From assembly GCA_964019415.1 (NCBI GenBank), contig OZ025874.1:4739196-4803195 (forward strand): 64,000 nucleotides of DNA, read 5' to 3'. Shown here piece after piece: positions 11,388-23,500 of this stretch (its first letter is position 1; the number at the start of each line of letters is the position of its first letter). The notes under the pieces were generated by a model, which had not been told where the DNA came from, did not search any database, and saw nothing but the letters and a program-made list of their open reading frames with translations. Both the position numbers and the translations under genes were made by a program. The DNA is from Ianthella basta (Eukaryota > Porifera > Demospongiae > Verongiida > Ianthellidae).

Positions 11388-12340
11388 TAGCTCACTCCTG
11401 GACTCTGCAACGAGAGCCATGTCATCTGCGTATCTGGCATCTTGGATGTGGGCTGAGGCAGGAGTCTTATCTCGATAAGACAGAAAGAGTCCTCCCTCAG
11501 TGGAATACTCCATATGTACACCTCCTCCAAGCACTGACATAACCCCTTTCAGAATTCGATCTAGGAAGCAATTGAACAGGAGGGGAGACAGGATGCATCC
11601 TTGTCTGTTAACAGTCCTGGATGAAGCATGTGAGCGGTGGGGAATGCATTTCAGTGTGGAAAAGACTAAAGTATTGGCAGTAGGAGAACAAGAAGACCCA
11701 GCAGAGCTTTCATTTATCTTGCTGCAAGACCAAGCTCTGGAGGAAGTCGAGTCTTTTCCATATCTTGGTAGTGAGGTGGGGCAGTCAGCAAGGGTAGAGA
11801 AGGAGGTGACAGTAAGAGTGAACAAGGCAAGCACTGTGTATCAGATGCTGAGACGCAAAGTCTTCAGAAGCAGGTATCTGAGCAAATCCACCAAACTACG
11901 TGTCTTCAGAACGATGGTGATGTCTACCCTCCTCTATGGTGCTGAGACATGGCCAGTGACGCAGAAGGACATCCATAGACTAACAACCTTTCAGATGCGA
12001 TGCCTGTGAGACATTTTAGGCCTCACTCTATGGGACAGAAGACGGAATGTTGATGTTTTGGAAGAGTGTGGAGAGACAACTGTGAGAGACCAGCTAAGAC
12101 TGAAGCAATTACAGTGGCTTGTTGAGAATGCCTATTCATCGTCTGCAGCGTCAAATCATCAAGAGCAGACCACGAGGAATGCGTAGACCACCTGGAGGAA
12201 CACCACTGCGATGGGTCGATGTAGTCAACCAAGACCTGGCAAGCCTGCCTAACTGACAAGCAGTGGTAAAGGACCACGCAAGGTGGAGAGCGTTCATCCA
12301 CCAACTGTTGGAAGATCACCGTAACATGTCGTCCTAGATC
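11388..12340 (+). pseudogene. 5'-inverted non-LTR retrotransposon, RT fragment
   Basis: The minus strand of 11,388-11,605 encodes RT motif B (RQGCILSPLLFNCFLDRIL) and motif C (ARYADDMALVAESRSELQ). The plus strand from about 11,605 continues with the next part of the same protein (LLTVLDEACERWG..., YLGSEV, MSTLLYGAETW, RCL-stop-DILGLT) to its natural C-terminal end near 12,337. The first part is therefore flipped while the second is not. There is an in-frame TGA at 12,007, two further stops and at least one frameshift. The clade looks RTE-like, from the protein end and the short-repeat 3' tail, but this is uncertain. Confidence 0.85.
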
Positions 12341-13950
12341 CTGCCCAACGTCCTTAAGGACAAGGAGTACAGAGGACGAGGACGAGGAGGTGTGTGTGTG
12401 TGTGTGCATGTGTGTTTTTAATGTATTTGTACATTATGTGTATTTGGGCCAAGGTGGCAAGTATGAGTCAATAGCAGTGAGTATTGTCTGTCCTCATCTA
12501 TCTGTAGGGACGAGCCTGACTAGTCCCATTCACCAACCCTAATGAGACTGCTACAATCCATCTTTGGGCAGCTGGAGAATTTGTTGCAGGAAATGGGTTT
12601 TTACAGTTGGCATCTGTCATCAGGGAGATAAGTTCTATTGGATTGTACAAGGGGAGTAAGCTGTAGAGATATTGCTAGGCTAGGTGCGTATGAGTGTGCA
12701 AAATGTGAACTTGTTGGATTGATCTTCAGCAATGTACACTAAATCAAATAATGAAACAGATCTTTAGCAATGGGCACAAATTCCAACTGCATAACTGATT
12801 TCACTATATAATGTGCTCATCATCAAGCCACCCAACAGATCTTTAAATGTGACACATGCTGAACATTAGTCTTGTGGCTAATTTCTTTTCTCTTTGCAGA
12901 AGGTTAGCCTTAGACTTTGATTTTGTGCTCATTGCCAAAGATCAGTTTGACTATTTGATTTGCTGAAGCCTAGACCTTCTGATATTAAACTGATTGCTGA
13001 AGGTCAGTCTTGCATTTGAAATTATGCTCGTTTCTGAACATCAATCTTACACTTTGATATTGTGCACTTTGCAGATTAGCCTAAGATTCTGATATGTTCC
13101 TCATTGCTGAGGAATTGTCTGTTTTGTTACACCTTGTTGAAGTTCAATCTGTTTCTTTTATTTTATCCATATTACCGAAGATCCGTTTTATGCTATGACG
13201 ATATGCTCTTTGCTGGAGATCAATCTTGATGACTACATATAAGCTGTTCACTTCCAATTTGATCTGCAGCAAAGTGCATGAATCCAACTGTCTGATCAAT
13301 GATGAGAAATTTGCAGGAAATCTGAATATGTCCTGCGTTCTTAGCTAGCGAGCACAAAATTGAATTTCCTCCCATTGTAACCATGTTATGTGGGTAGGTG
13401 TGGTGTGGGTGGTCAGATAACTAAAGCCTGTTTCAATGTATTCAAGTCAATCCTTAACCTATACCTACAGGAGGAAGCACTTGCCATGGCAACAGATGCT
13501 GCTTCCCCCACACAACTGCGACTTTGGTCAGAGTGCTAGCATCTGCAGGAATTACCCACAGGCATTGTGTGTGTGTGGCTTTCTAGGCTACATGTGCACG
13601 CACTTGTGTTGTGCATATACAGTACTTGGCAAAACTGCAGGCATAACAGACACCGTACGTTGGTATTTGTCTTTGTACTGTAAATAGGTAACACCAATGC
13701 AAGTGAGTCTGGCTACATGGGTGGAGGTCAGTTGGTGACTAAGGTTGGATGGTATAGCTAAACCACAATACCCCATGCATTCCTCCCTCACTACCCCTCG
13801 GTTCTTTGGTCCTTTCACCACATTCAACCGCTGGTGCCAATGACACACAACCCAATAACCTTATCAAGACACAGTATTGGAGCCAATGTGGAAGAGATGA
13901 CACAGTTTCGACAACTTCAGGATTGTGGGCAGTGGGCCAAAGGTGGTGTT

Positions 13951-14138
13951 TGGACAGACGTTGGGTTACAGTGTGCTTGGTGGAGACGATAACCAATGCA
14001 GGTTTTATTGTGTTGTAGCAAGAGTGCATTTACCACTTACTTTCTGGACAGACGTTGGGTTACAATGTGCTTGGTGGAGGCGATAACCAATGCAGGTTTC
14101 ATTGTGTTGTAGCAAGAGTGCATTTACCACTTACTTTC
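13951..14138 (+). repeat. 94-bp tandem duplication
   Basis: TGGACAGACGTTGGGTTAC starts at 13,951 and 14,045. The two units are almost identical, so this is a local recent duplication inside segmental copy 2. Confidence 0.9.
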
Positions 14139-14324
14139 TTTGTACTCTTGTTCTTGGTTGTGCCAAGGCCTAGTTCTGAATGGTATGAAGTTACAGTTTA
14201 TGAACATAGTTACAAAAGCATTAAACAGAAAAGGATTCATTCAATTGAATAAGTCCAAGGACTCTGTTTACAATAGAATAGCTACTACGTCTTTGCTTCA
14301 ATCATTCTCTGTTTAATGTTTTGT

Positions 14325-14922
14325 AACTATATTAGATCATGAACAAGGGTTAATCACTGGATATTACGCCTACCAGCCTTCTACACCGAAGTGTTTCAGG
14401 AGGCTGGGGGGGCGGAGCCCTATTGATGGCAACCAGTGATCGGTGTAGAAGGCTGGTAGGCGTAATATCCAGTGATTAACCCTTGTTCAACCTAGCCCGG
14501 CCTGGCCGTTGCAGTGGCTTACTGCAATGAACCGACCTCTCAACAATCCCGCGCAAGTCACGCTCATGACTTCGCCTTCCCCCTTTAATATTCACTCTTG
14601 TTGAAGCCACAAGTGTTTCACTGGTGGGGGATACAAGAGTGACTAGTCATCCTGCATTCCATCAGTATGCCACACTGATGAGCCCCAATCAGGGCAAAAC
14701 AGCTGTCTGTTGGTCTTCCATCTTCGTAGGAGGACTAGTGATGGGGGAGGGCGATCACTGGTTGCCATCAATAGGGCTCCGGCCCCCCAGCCTCCTGAAG
14801 CACTTCGGTGTAGAAGGCTGGTAGGCGTAATATCCAGTGATTAACCCTTGTTCAACCTAGCCCGGCCTGGCTGTTGCAGTGGCTTACTGCAATGAACCGA
14901 CCTCTCAACTATATTAGATCAT
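14325..14922. mobile_element. 566-bp foldback insertion with 16-bp target duplication
   Basis: AACTATATTAGATCAT is present at 14,325-14,340 and at 14,907-14,922, flanking the insert exactly. Inside, 14,341-14,388 and 14,441-14,488 are perfect 48-base inverted repeats. 14,341-14,439 is also mirrored by about 14,755-14,853. A 104-base direct repeat (14,441-14,544 and 14,806-14,909) ends the element. A diverged relative lies at 32.4-32.6 kb. No protein is encoded. Confidence 0.85.
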
Positions 14923-15290
14923 CTACACCTACTTCAAGGCAATTAATTCATTTCTTATCAACCTGGATCTACAGGAGGAAACAATTGCCACCAATCACCA
15001 CAGTAGGTACAGTGTTTTGGCATGAGTCTTGCAAGCAGGCAAATCCTCAGCAATTACAACTTATGTTCTGACTCCTTAACTGGCGAGGCCACATGGAGTG
15101 AGCCTGAAGTGGTAGGTGACCAAATAAGTGCTGTTCATGCACTTCCTTTATCGCCCTGTCTCTTAGCGTTCCCCCTTCCCTTTCCCAACTATCACCCTTT
15201 GTAGTTAAGGTAAGTGGTTGGCGAAGACTGTATACAGTACATCTAGGTTCATATACTACTGAGTCAGGTATATTATGGTGCCCATTGCCC
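14923..15290. other. No gene recognised
   Basis: TCTACAGGAGGAAACAATTGCCACC near 14,970 recalls the splice-like block of the 8-14 kb duplication, so a third, decayed unit may continue here. Nothing else is recognised. Confidence 0.4.
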
Positions 15291-15294
15291 CTAA

Positions 15295-15455
15295 GAATCT
15301 GTGGTGCCTGTGGTGCCCATGCTGCCTACGGTGCCCATGATATCTGTTGTGTCTGCGAAGCCTGCAATGCCCATGGTACCTGTGGTGTCTGTGTTATTTA
15401 CGGTACCTGTGGTGCTCATAGTATCTGAAGTGCCCATGGTACCTGTCATGCATGC
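15295..15455 (+). repeat. 9/18-bp minisatellite (GTGCCCATG / GTACCTGTG)
   Basis: Nine-base units such as GTGCCCATG, GTACCTGTG and GTGTCTGTG alternate. In one frame they would encode Val-Pro-Met/Val-Pro-Val repeats, which is a product of the repeat and not evidence for a gene. Confidence 0.85.
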
Positions 15456-16455
15456 CCATGCATTGTCATGGTTCTTTCTTATGCCTCCTTGATTGGCAGT
15501 GCTTTGAAGTGATTCTTCACTTTGGCATGGTGTCTAGTATAATACCAGCAAAGGTGCAAGTGGACTAGAGATATGCCTTGAAATGCAATCCAATCACAAT
15601 GGAGATTGGGGTACTAAAATAACAGTACTGAAAATAACACTACTTATTATGAACACTGTTCGTTTTAGCTACATTGTTCCAAATCACTGGCTACAGAATA
15701 TACTTTTCATGGGTTCTCTTCTGAATGTACCTGCTCTAAAGTCAGTTCATCTACCAGCTGATCTTTTGTCCTGGTTAGATAGCTCCATTCATAATGGCTC
15801 CCCAGGGAGAACTGGAGAGGGAGAACAGGCAGTTCCATTTGACAAATCATGCCTTCCTGGGGAGCCATTAGTGTGCTGTTCACTCATTCAGTACCCTGAT
15901 CTCCATTGTGATTTGACATCAAAGCACACACCCAGTCCATGCATTTAGTAAACACAGACCCATGTGCACAGAGCTCACAAAGACAACGTCTGTGAACATG
16001 TTACACCTTATCAAAACTCAATAGCAACTATTTCATCACCCAATAGAGCATCAAAACTGCTCATCAGCATTTGTATTTTCTTGAAGGTAACTCAGAAGGG
16101 CAAAGAGGACATGCTGCAATTTCCATCTCAATAATTAGGATTTGGAAAAATTCTCTCAGATTTGCTCTGGAATACATGCCTGGTGACCCAAAGTGTGTAC
16201 TGCAAATAATATAGGCCCACATAGCATTTTTCCACTGTTTTGAATGTTGCTTGCTGAGGCTAAGCCGTCGATGTGGTGCACTTCCATGAGGAACTTGTGA
16301 GCCACTTTGTGAGCAGTTAGGGATCATTCATTCGTAGAATGTTCGGGGAAACTCTTGGAATGCACCGGTTTCTGACATTACCCAGCTCTGGAAGAGGCCA
16401 AGACACTTCTCTATCATGCATTCGCAATTTTCTAACTTAATTGACTCTCGAAACA
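15456..16455. other. Mostly featureless; one short hairpin
   Basis: TAATGGCTCCCCAGG at 15,793-15,807 is mirrored at 15,855-15,869. Open frames here have no motifs. Confidence 0.5.
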
Positions 16456-16459
16456 TTTG

Positions 16460-17525
16460 AATCCTTGTTGTGATAATGGGGAGAGAAAATCTGTTAGATC
16501 ACAACCTTATGTGGCATTGCTGCTATCTTGAAACTGGTAATCATGAGCTGGTGCTCTCCCGGCTTGCTGGCTTTGGTCTGGACCCTGCTGCTTGCCATTG
16601 GTTCAGAAACTATCTCAGTAACAAGAATCAATGCACTGTGGTAGGCCACAAATAGTCAGATGAAGCTGCAATCACCTCTGCAGTTTCTCGAAATTTTTTT
16701 CTTGGAACTTTTCTATTTTTATTATTAATCATTAGTTTTTCAGTGAATCTACAAGGGATAACAACTGTACTATTTGTGGATGACATAACACTGTGTGTTT
16801 GTCTTTTCTATTTCTGACATCTCAGTCAAGCTTCTAGTGCCCTGTCAGCTGCAGACAAGTGGATTTCTGACAGTGGGTTGAGACTCAATACATCTAAGAC
16901 CAAGAGCATGCTAATGCACTCCAGTCACCTGATAGCTCTGCCACCACTAGACATTCAGCTTAACGGCAGCTGCATTGAATAGGTTCAGTCATGCACAATG
17001 ATGTATATACCTTGGTGTAGTACTCGGCGATACACTCTCATGGAACAAACCCATGCATTCACCTTGTCATGCTCCTTGCACCATGCTTATGTTCTTCCTC
17101 ATCTATGTTATGCAGATGCAGTGTTGAGCACCTGCACAGAGCAGTAGAACTGAGCATCTGCACAATTATTTAGCAGATCATTCTATGCAGGTGTAGGGAT
17201 GATTCTGCTTTGGACATACGAAAGGAGCTTGGCTAGCCCACTCTGGCCTCCAGGAAGGCAGTGGGTAAGGCTTTGGCAATGTCCCTTAGTGTGTCTGATT
17301 TGATCCCTCGTGCTTGACTGACTAGTTTCAGCTAGCTGCAAATACTCACCTGTACAGGACAAGATCTGCCTCTCCTGGAGGTATCTGTCTACCTCAAGTT
17401 AGGACAGAGATGGGGAAGACGTCTTTCGCATACAGGGGAGTGTGCAGATGGAATTCCCTTTTACCGGGCTTAAGAACAGGCAGAGCCATTGCCATTCAAT
17501 CTATTGACTACCTTTTATGATTACT
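16460..17525 (+). pseudogene. CR1/L2-type LINE relic (RT and C-terminal part)
   Basis: Broken frames give LARLAGFGLDP-like and WFRNYLSNKNQCTVVGHK sequence (between RT motifs A and B), motif C as TTVLFVDDITLC, then RLNTSKTKSMLMHSS, PPLDIQLNGSCIE and PHLCYADAVLSTCTEQ. Motif B itself is deleted or unreadable. There are many stops and frameshifts. The closest relative in the window is the minus-strand copy at 54.5-55.8 kb. Confidence 0.8.
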
Positions 17526-17835
17526 TCTGCTGACTAGCTGCACTATTTACTGGTGCAAGTAACCAACTTAACAATTACGTGTAGCTAAGGTGTATAAGCA
17601 GCTTTGAAAATTTTGTTTCTTGTACTGCATGGGTGAGTAAAGTTTAGGCTGAACTATTTTCCCAGGAAAAATATGATTACCAATCCTAATTCCATGTCCC
17701 ACCCCAAAGATTTACAACCCTTGGTGGTCCTTTGATGCATGATGTCATCAGGCAATAAGCAAATTTGAAAAGTACTGCTTAACTAAAAAGCATTACGAAG
17801 AACCACATGGATCACAGGCAACTTACTTGACACCA
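17526..17835. other. No feature recognised
   Basis: Transition from the LINE relic to the satellite array; nothing recognisable. Confidence 0.5.
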
Positions 17836-20590
17836 CATTAAAAATGAATTAAGTGTGACTCTAAATGATCAAAAGTGACTTTTTCAGGCTTATTAGCAAG
17901 GTTGGAGAGAAAAGAGAGGGTGTTGTCTAACCAAACTCTGGTCCATGACTGCAAATTGTCCCAAACTACTTGCCCGTTAGCCAGGGGGTGTGCTGTCCAG
18001 GTAAACTCTGCACCGCGATACCAAATTGTCTCGTACAATTTTTTTCATTCCCATTATCAAGTTGCTGAACTGAGCTCTGCATCATGACCCAACATGGTTT
18101 CAATTGAATTTTCTCATGATCATTAGCAAGAATAATGTTGCTAGCCAAAGTCAGCGGCATGCCTCCAAATGGTTTCAATGTACTCTTCTCATGCCTAATA
18201 GAAAAGAGAAACTGTTGCCCTAAGAAATTTTGGTCCATGACTTAAAATAATGTTAAATGGCTTATCATATGCCTGTTAGCAAAGGGAAGTGCTGCCAAGG
18301 CAAAAATCTAAGAGTAGGGTTGGAAACCCAGCTTTTGTGGCAATGACTATAAACAGTCCAATGCCACTTTCCTGAAGCCTGTCAGCAAGGGTGAGGGCTG
18401 CCATTCCAGACTCCAGTCAGTGACTTCAAATTATCTCAAAATACGTTTCACACATTCATTAGTATGGGGAGAGGGTTGCCAAGCCAATTTTGAGAGAATA
18501 ACTTCAAATGTTTTCAAATAATTTTTCTCATGACCATTAACAAGGGAGGAGAGTTCTCAATTCAATTTCAGGGAACTGACTCTAAATGCTTATAAATTAC
18601 TTTTCTTGTGTCCATAGCCTGGGGGGTGGGTTTTCTATTTAACCTCATGGAAATGACTTCATATGGTCCCAAGCATTTTTTCTCAGGCCCATTTATAATG
18701 AAGTAAGATGGCAATTCAAATTCAGTTCACTGCTTTTTAACTGTCCAAATCGACTTGTCTCATTATTATTAGAAAGGGGAGAGGGTTGCCAGCACAAATT
18801 CTGTGCAATGACTTCCAATGCTCCCAAACAACATTTCTAATGCCCATTAGGGGGGGGGGGGAGTTTGCCAATTCAATCAGTGTGCATTAAATGAAAGTAG
18901 TGCCGAAGGAAGTTTCCCTTGCAAATAAGCATGAGAAGGCCGTCACTACAATTTGACTCAGTGACTCCAAATAGTTCCAAATGACAATGTTCAAGCTTAT
19001 AAAGAAGGGTAAAGGTTTACCACTGTAACTTCCAGTCAATGACTCGAAACAGTCTCAAATGACCTTTTGCCTATCCATTAGCAAAAAGCAATGGCTGCCT
19101 AGCAAAATTAGGTTCAGCGACCATAAACAACCCCAAACCACTTTTGTCATGCCCATTAGCAAGATTAAAAATGTGCAGCCCCTGAAAATGAGGACGTGGC
19201 TCTGAATTGCATGAAACGACTTTCCTCATACCAAAATCTAAGGGCAAGAGTTGCCAAGCCAAGTTTGAAAGAATGACTCCTAATGATAGTAAACCATGTT
19301 TATCATGCCCATTAGCAAGGAGAAAGATTTGCTAAGTGACATTTGGGACACTAACTTTAAATGGTCCATAATAAATTTTCATATGCTCATTAGTAACGGG
19401 AGAGAATCATTACAGTCTAATGCCACTTTCCTCGAGCAAGGGAGAGGGTTGCCATTCCAGACTTTAGTCAATGACTCTAAATGGTCTCAGAACACGTTTC
19501 GCATACCCATTAGCAAGAGGGCGAAGAGTTACCAATCAAAATCTAGATGAATGACTCCAAATGGTCTCAAGAACTATCGCATGACTACTAACAATGGAGG
19601 ACAGTTCTGAATGTGACTTCAGGATAATGACTCCGTATACTTACGAATTACTTATGTCATGTCCACTAGGAAGGGATATGGGTTTTCAACCCACCTTAAT
19701 GGAAATGACTATGACTCAGATGGCCATTCATACGAGAGGAATGGCCTACTCAAACTATTCAAATTACTTTTAAGTTCACCAAGGGGACAAGGGGAGGGGA
19801 CTGGCAGTTCAGATTGTTGGAATGTTTGCCACTCCAAACTAGAGTCAAAGACTTAATTGGTCCCAAAGCAATTTTATTAAGCTCAGTAGCAAGAATGAAA
19901 GCTGAAACCCAAAATTGTGTTCAATGACCACCATTGGTCCATAACGACTTTTCTTATGCCCATTAGCAATAAGGTTGGATGTCATCCCCGAATTGGGCAA
20001 TGACTCCTAATAGTCCCAAATGACCTTTCTAACATCCATTAGTATAAGGGAAAGTTTCCAACTCAAATCTATATTTGTGATTCCAATCCGAACGACGTTT
20101 CTCACACTCATTAGCAAAGAAAGAAGGTTCCAAGCAATTCATTTTCAGGCTAATGACCTTAAAAAGGCTCGAAATTACAATTATAATGTGATTCTGCCAC
20201 TATGAACAACTTTCCTCATGAACTTTAGTAAGGGGGACGGTTGTAAAACTTAGAATTCTTGTCTCTCACTACACACAATTTCAAACAACTTTCTTCAAGT
20301 CTTTTAGCAAAGGTGAAGGGTTTCACTAAAATTCTAGACAATGGCTTTAAATGGACTCAAACAACTTTTCTCTCACCCTATAACAAGGGGGAAGGTTTGA
20401 ATCCAAAGTCATGAAAGTGGATCTGATAGGTAAGGGGTAGCGTCAAGGTTAACCGAAGCCTTACTCAAACCCTAACTCTCGTCAATGTCTCAAGACTATT
20501 CCATAGAACTTATCATATTACCGTTAGCAAGACATTGGGCAATATCTTCCAATAGCAGCAAGATGACTTTTTAAGTCGAAGTTTGATTGG
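17836..20590 (+). repeat. 70-80-bp satellite array, block 1
   Basis: Diverged monomers read ATGACTCCAAATGGTC, CAAACAACTTTTCTCATGC, CCATTAGCAAGGGG, then GTTGCCAACCAAACTC-like sequence. The period is about 69-78 bases, and divergence between neighbours is high by eye. Many small open frames occur but none shares a conserved reading frame along the array, so I call it non-coding satellite DNA. Confidence 0.9.
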
Positions 20591-23500
20591 TCTACTCTCC
20601 AACCAAATTAATGAGAAGAAGAGTCGTTTGGGACCATTTCGAGTTATGTAATACAACTTAGTTTAGCAACACTCCGCACTTGCAATGGGCACAAGAAATG
20701 TCGTTCCTGACCCCTTGGAGACTTGTGCTACAATTTACGTGGGCAATTCTTACCCTGCTAAATGACATTAAAAATTGGTTTGTGCATATTTGGAGTTAGG
20801 GACCAGAGTTTATTTGACCAACACTCCCAACTTGCAAATAATCCTGAAAAAGAAGTTTGTGACCATTTAGAGTCATGGACTAAAGTTTGGTTCAGCAACA
20901 CCCCCCTACTTCGAATGTCATATGAAATGTTTTTTGAACATTTAGTCATGCACTAGTCTAATGGATTGGGTGTGCAGCAGTCCCCCTTGCTGAAAGCCAA
21001 GCGAAAAATGGGACTATTTCTAGTAATGCAATAGAGTTTGCTTGGGCAACGGACACCTCTTGCTAATGGTCATGAGAAAATTAAGTTAGGGCTATTTGGA
21101 GTCACAGTACAGAGTTTGATGTGGCAATATTCCCCTTGTTAAAGCGCAAAAGATAAGTCGTTTTGGGCTATTGCCAGTCATGGAACATAATTTAGTTGGG
21201 CAACACCTTCTTTATATTTACATGTGAAAGGTTGGTTAGATCTGCAGTGCATGAGATTAGTTGTTTGTGAACATTTAGAGCGGTGGACGCGAGTTTGGTA
21301 GGCCAACTCTTTCCTTTACTAATGGGCATGATGGAAGGTGCATGGAATCATCAAGATGTAGAATACAGAGTTTGCCTTGGCATCATTCCCCCCCTGAAAA
21401 ACGGACAAGTGGTACAGGACTATTTGAGATTGAGTTAGTTCGACTCTGCTTTCTAATGGGTGTCGGAAAGGCACATTGGAACATATGCAGTAATGCACCA
21501 ACGTTTGTTTGAACATTACACCCCCCCCCTGGCTAATGGTAGTGAGAAAAGTGATTGGAAATATTTGCAGCCACCTTCCAAAGTTTGGTTAGGCAACACT
21601 CTGCCCTTGCTAAAAAGTATGAGTAACGTCGTTTGAATGGGACCAAGTTAGAGTCATGGTAAAGAGTTTGGTTGAGGAACACCTCCCTTGCTAACGGGCA
21701 TGAGAAAAGTTGTTTGAGGCCATTTCATGAGTCCTGCACTTCTGTTTGGGTGGGCAACATTACCCCTTGCAAACAGCCAATTTGAAATATATTGGAGTTG
21801 GGCACTAGAGATTGCTGGGGAACTTTCTTCCCTTGCTAATAGTCACAAGAACAATAAGATTTACTGTCCAGAGTTTGGTTAGGCAACAACACTTCCCTAC
21901 TTTAAATGTGAAAAGTCATTTGAATCATTCAGAGTCATGCATAAAGTTTAGGTGGGCAGCACTACACTTTTGCTAGAAGTCAAGTTAAAGGTAGTTTGGG
22001 GTCATTTGTAGTTAGGCGCTAAAGTTTGGTTGAACTACATCCCCCTACTAATTTAAATAATAAAGTTGTTTGGGATCATTTGGAGTATGTAATGGGACCA
22101 GAGTTTAGCTGAGCAGCCATCCACTCTTGTTGATGAGAAGAAGACAAGTCGTTTGGAAGAGTTGTATTAATGCAGCAGAGTTTAAGAGGGCAAAACTTTC
22201 CTCTGCCCAAAGGATAAAGAGAAACCGGTTTGAGATCATTTGAATCAATGTTCTAAAGTTTGCTTAGGCAACACTCCATCGATCCTACACGAATTTTCAT
22301 TTAGCCATTAGCAAGGAGAAAATGTCGCCCACCCAACCTCTAATGCATGGTTTCAAATGTTCAAAATGAGTTTTTACCATTTAGAGTCAAGGCCAGAGTT
22401 TGATTGGGCACACTCCCCTCCATCAGGTGACCATGTGAAAAGTCATTCAGAGCATTTGTAGTCATGCACTAGTCTAAGGGATTGGATGTGCAACAGTCCC
22501 CATTGCTAAAAGCTAAGAGAAAATGGGACTATTTCTAGTAATGCACTCGAGTTTTCTCTGGCAACGAACACCTCTAGCTAATGGTGAGGAGAATCTTTAT
22601 TTAGGACTGTTTGGAACCTCAGTCTTGATTTTGGTAGGGCAACACTCTTCTTTGCTTAAGAGAACGATAGATGGTGCATGGTATCATTTGGATGCATGGT
22701 ACAGAGTTTCCCTTAACAGCACTTCCCCCTGGCAAGTCGTTCAGGACTATTTGAAATATGTAGCAGAGTTAGTTGGACTCTGCTTTCTAATAATTGTGGG
22801 AAAGGTACATAAGAACATATGCAGTAATGCACCAGAGTTTGTTTGAACATTACGCTTTCTTGCTAATGGTCATGACATGTGATTGGGCATGAAAAAATAC
22901 TTTGAGACCAATTAAAGTTATGCAATAAAGCTTGGTTCAGCAACACTCTTTCCTTGCTAATGGGCACGAGAAATGTAGTTTTGGATTACTTGGAGTCATG
23001 TGCTACAGTTTGGTGGGCATTACTCCCACTTTGCTTAGGGCATTAGAAAATTCGTTTGGTAATATTTGGAGCTATAAAACAGAGTTTGGTTGGGCAACTC
23101 TCTCCTTTGCTAAAGGGCCTTATAGAAGGTGCATGGGATTATTTCAATGTATGGTATAGAGTTTGTCTCGGGAGCACTCCCCTCTGGCAAGCGGACAAGT
23201 CGTTCAGAATTATTTTAGATATGTAGCAGAGTTAGTTAATGGGTGTGGGAAAGGTACATTGGAACATATGCAGTAAAGCACCAGAGCTTTTTTTAACATT
23301 ACACCCCTTCTTTTTAATGGTCATGAGGAAAGTGATTGGGTATGAAAAAGTTGTCTTGAGACCAATTGTAGTTATGTATTATAGCTTGGCTCAGCAACAC
23401 TCTTCATTTGCTAATGGGCACGAGAAATGTCCTTGTGGATTACCTAAAGTCATGTGTTATAGTTTGGGAGGGCAATACTCTCACCTTGCTTAGGGCATTA

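Noticed and set aside
15301..15492. Val-Pro-Met repeat protein
   Set aside because: The frame is the 9-bp minisatellite; no start context, splice sites or flanking coding sequence support a gene.
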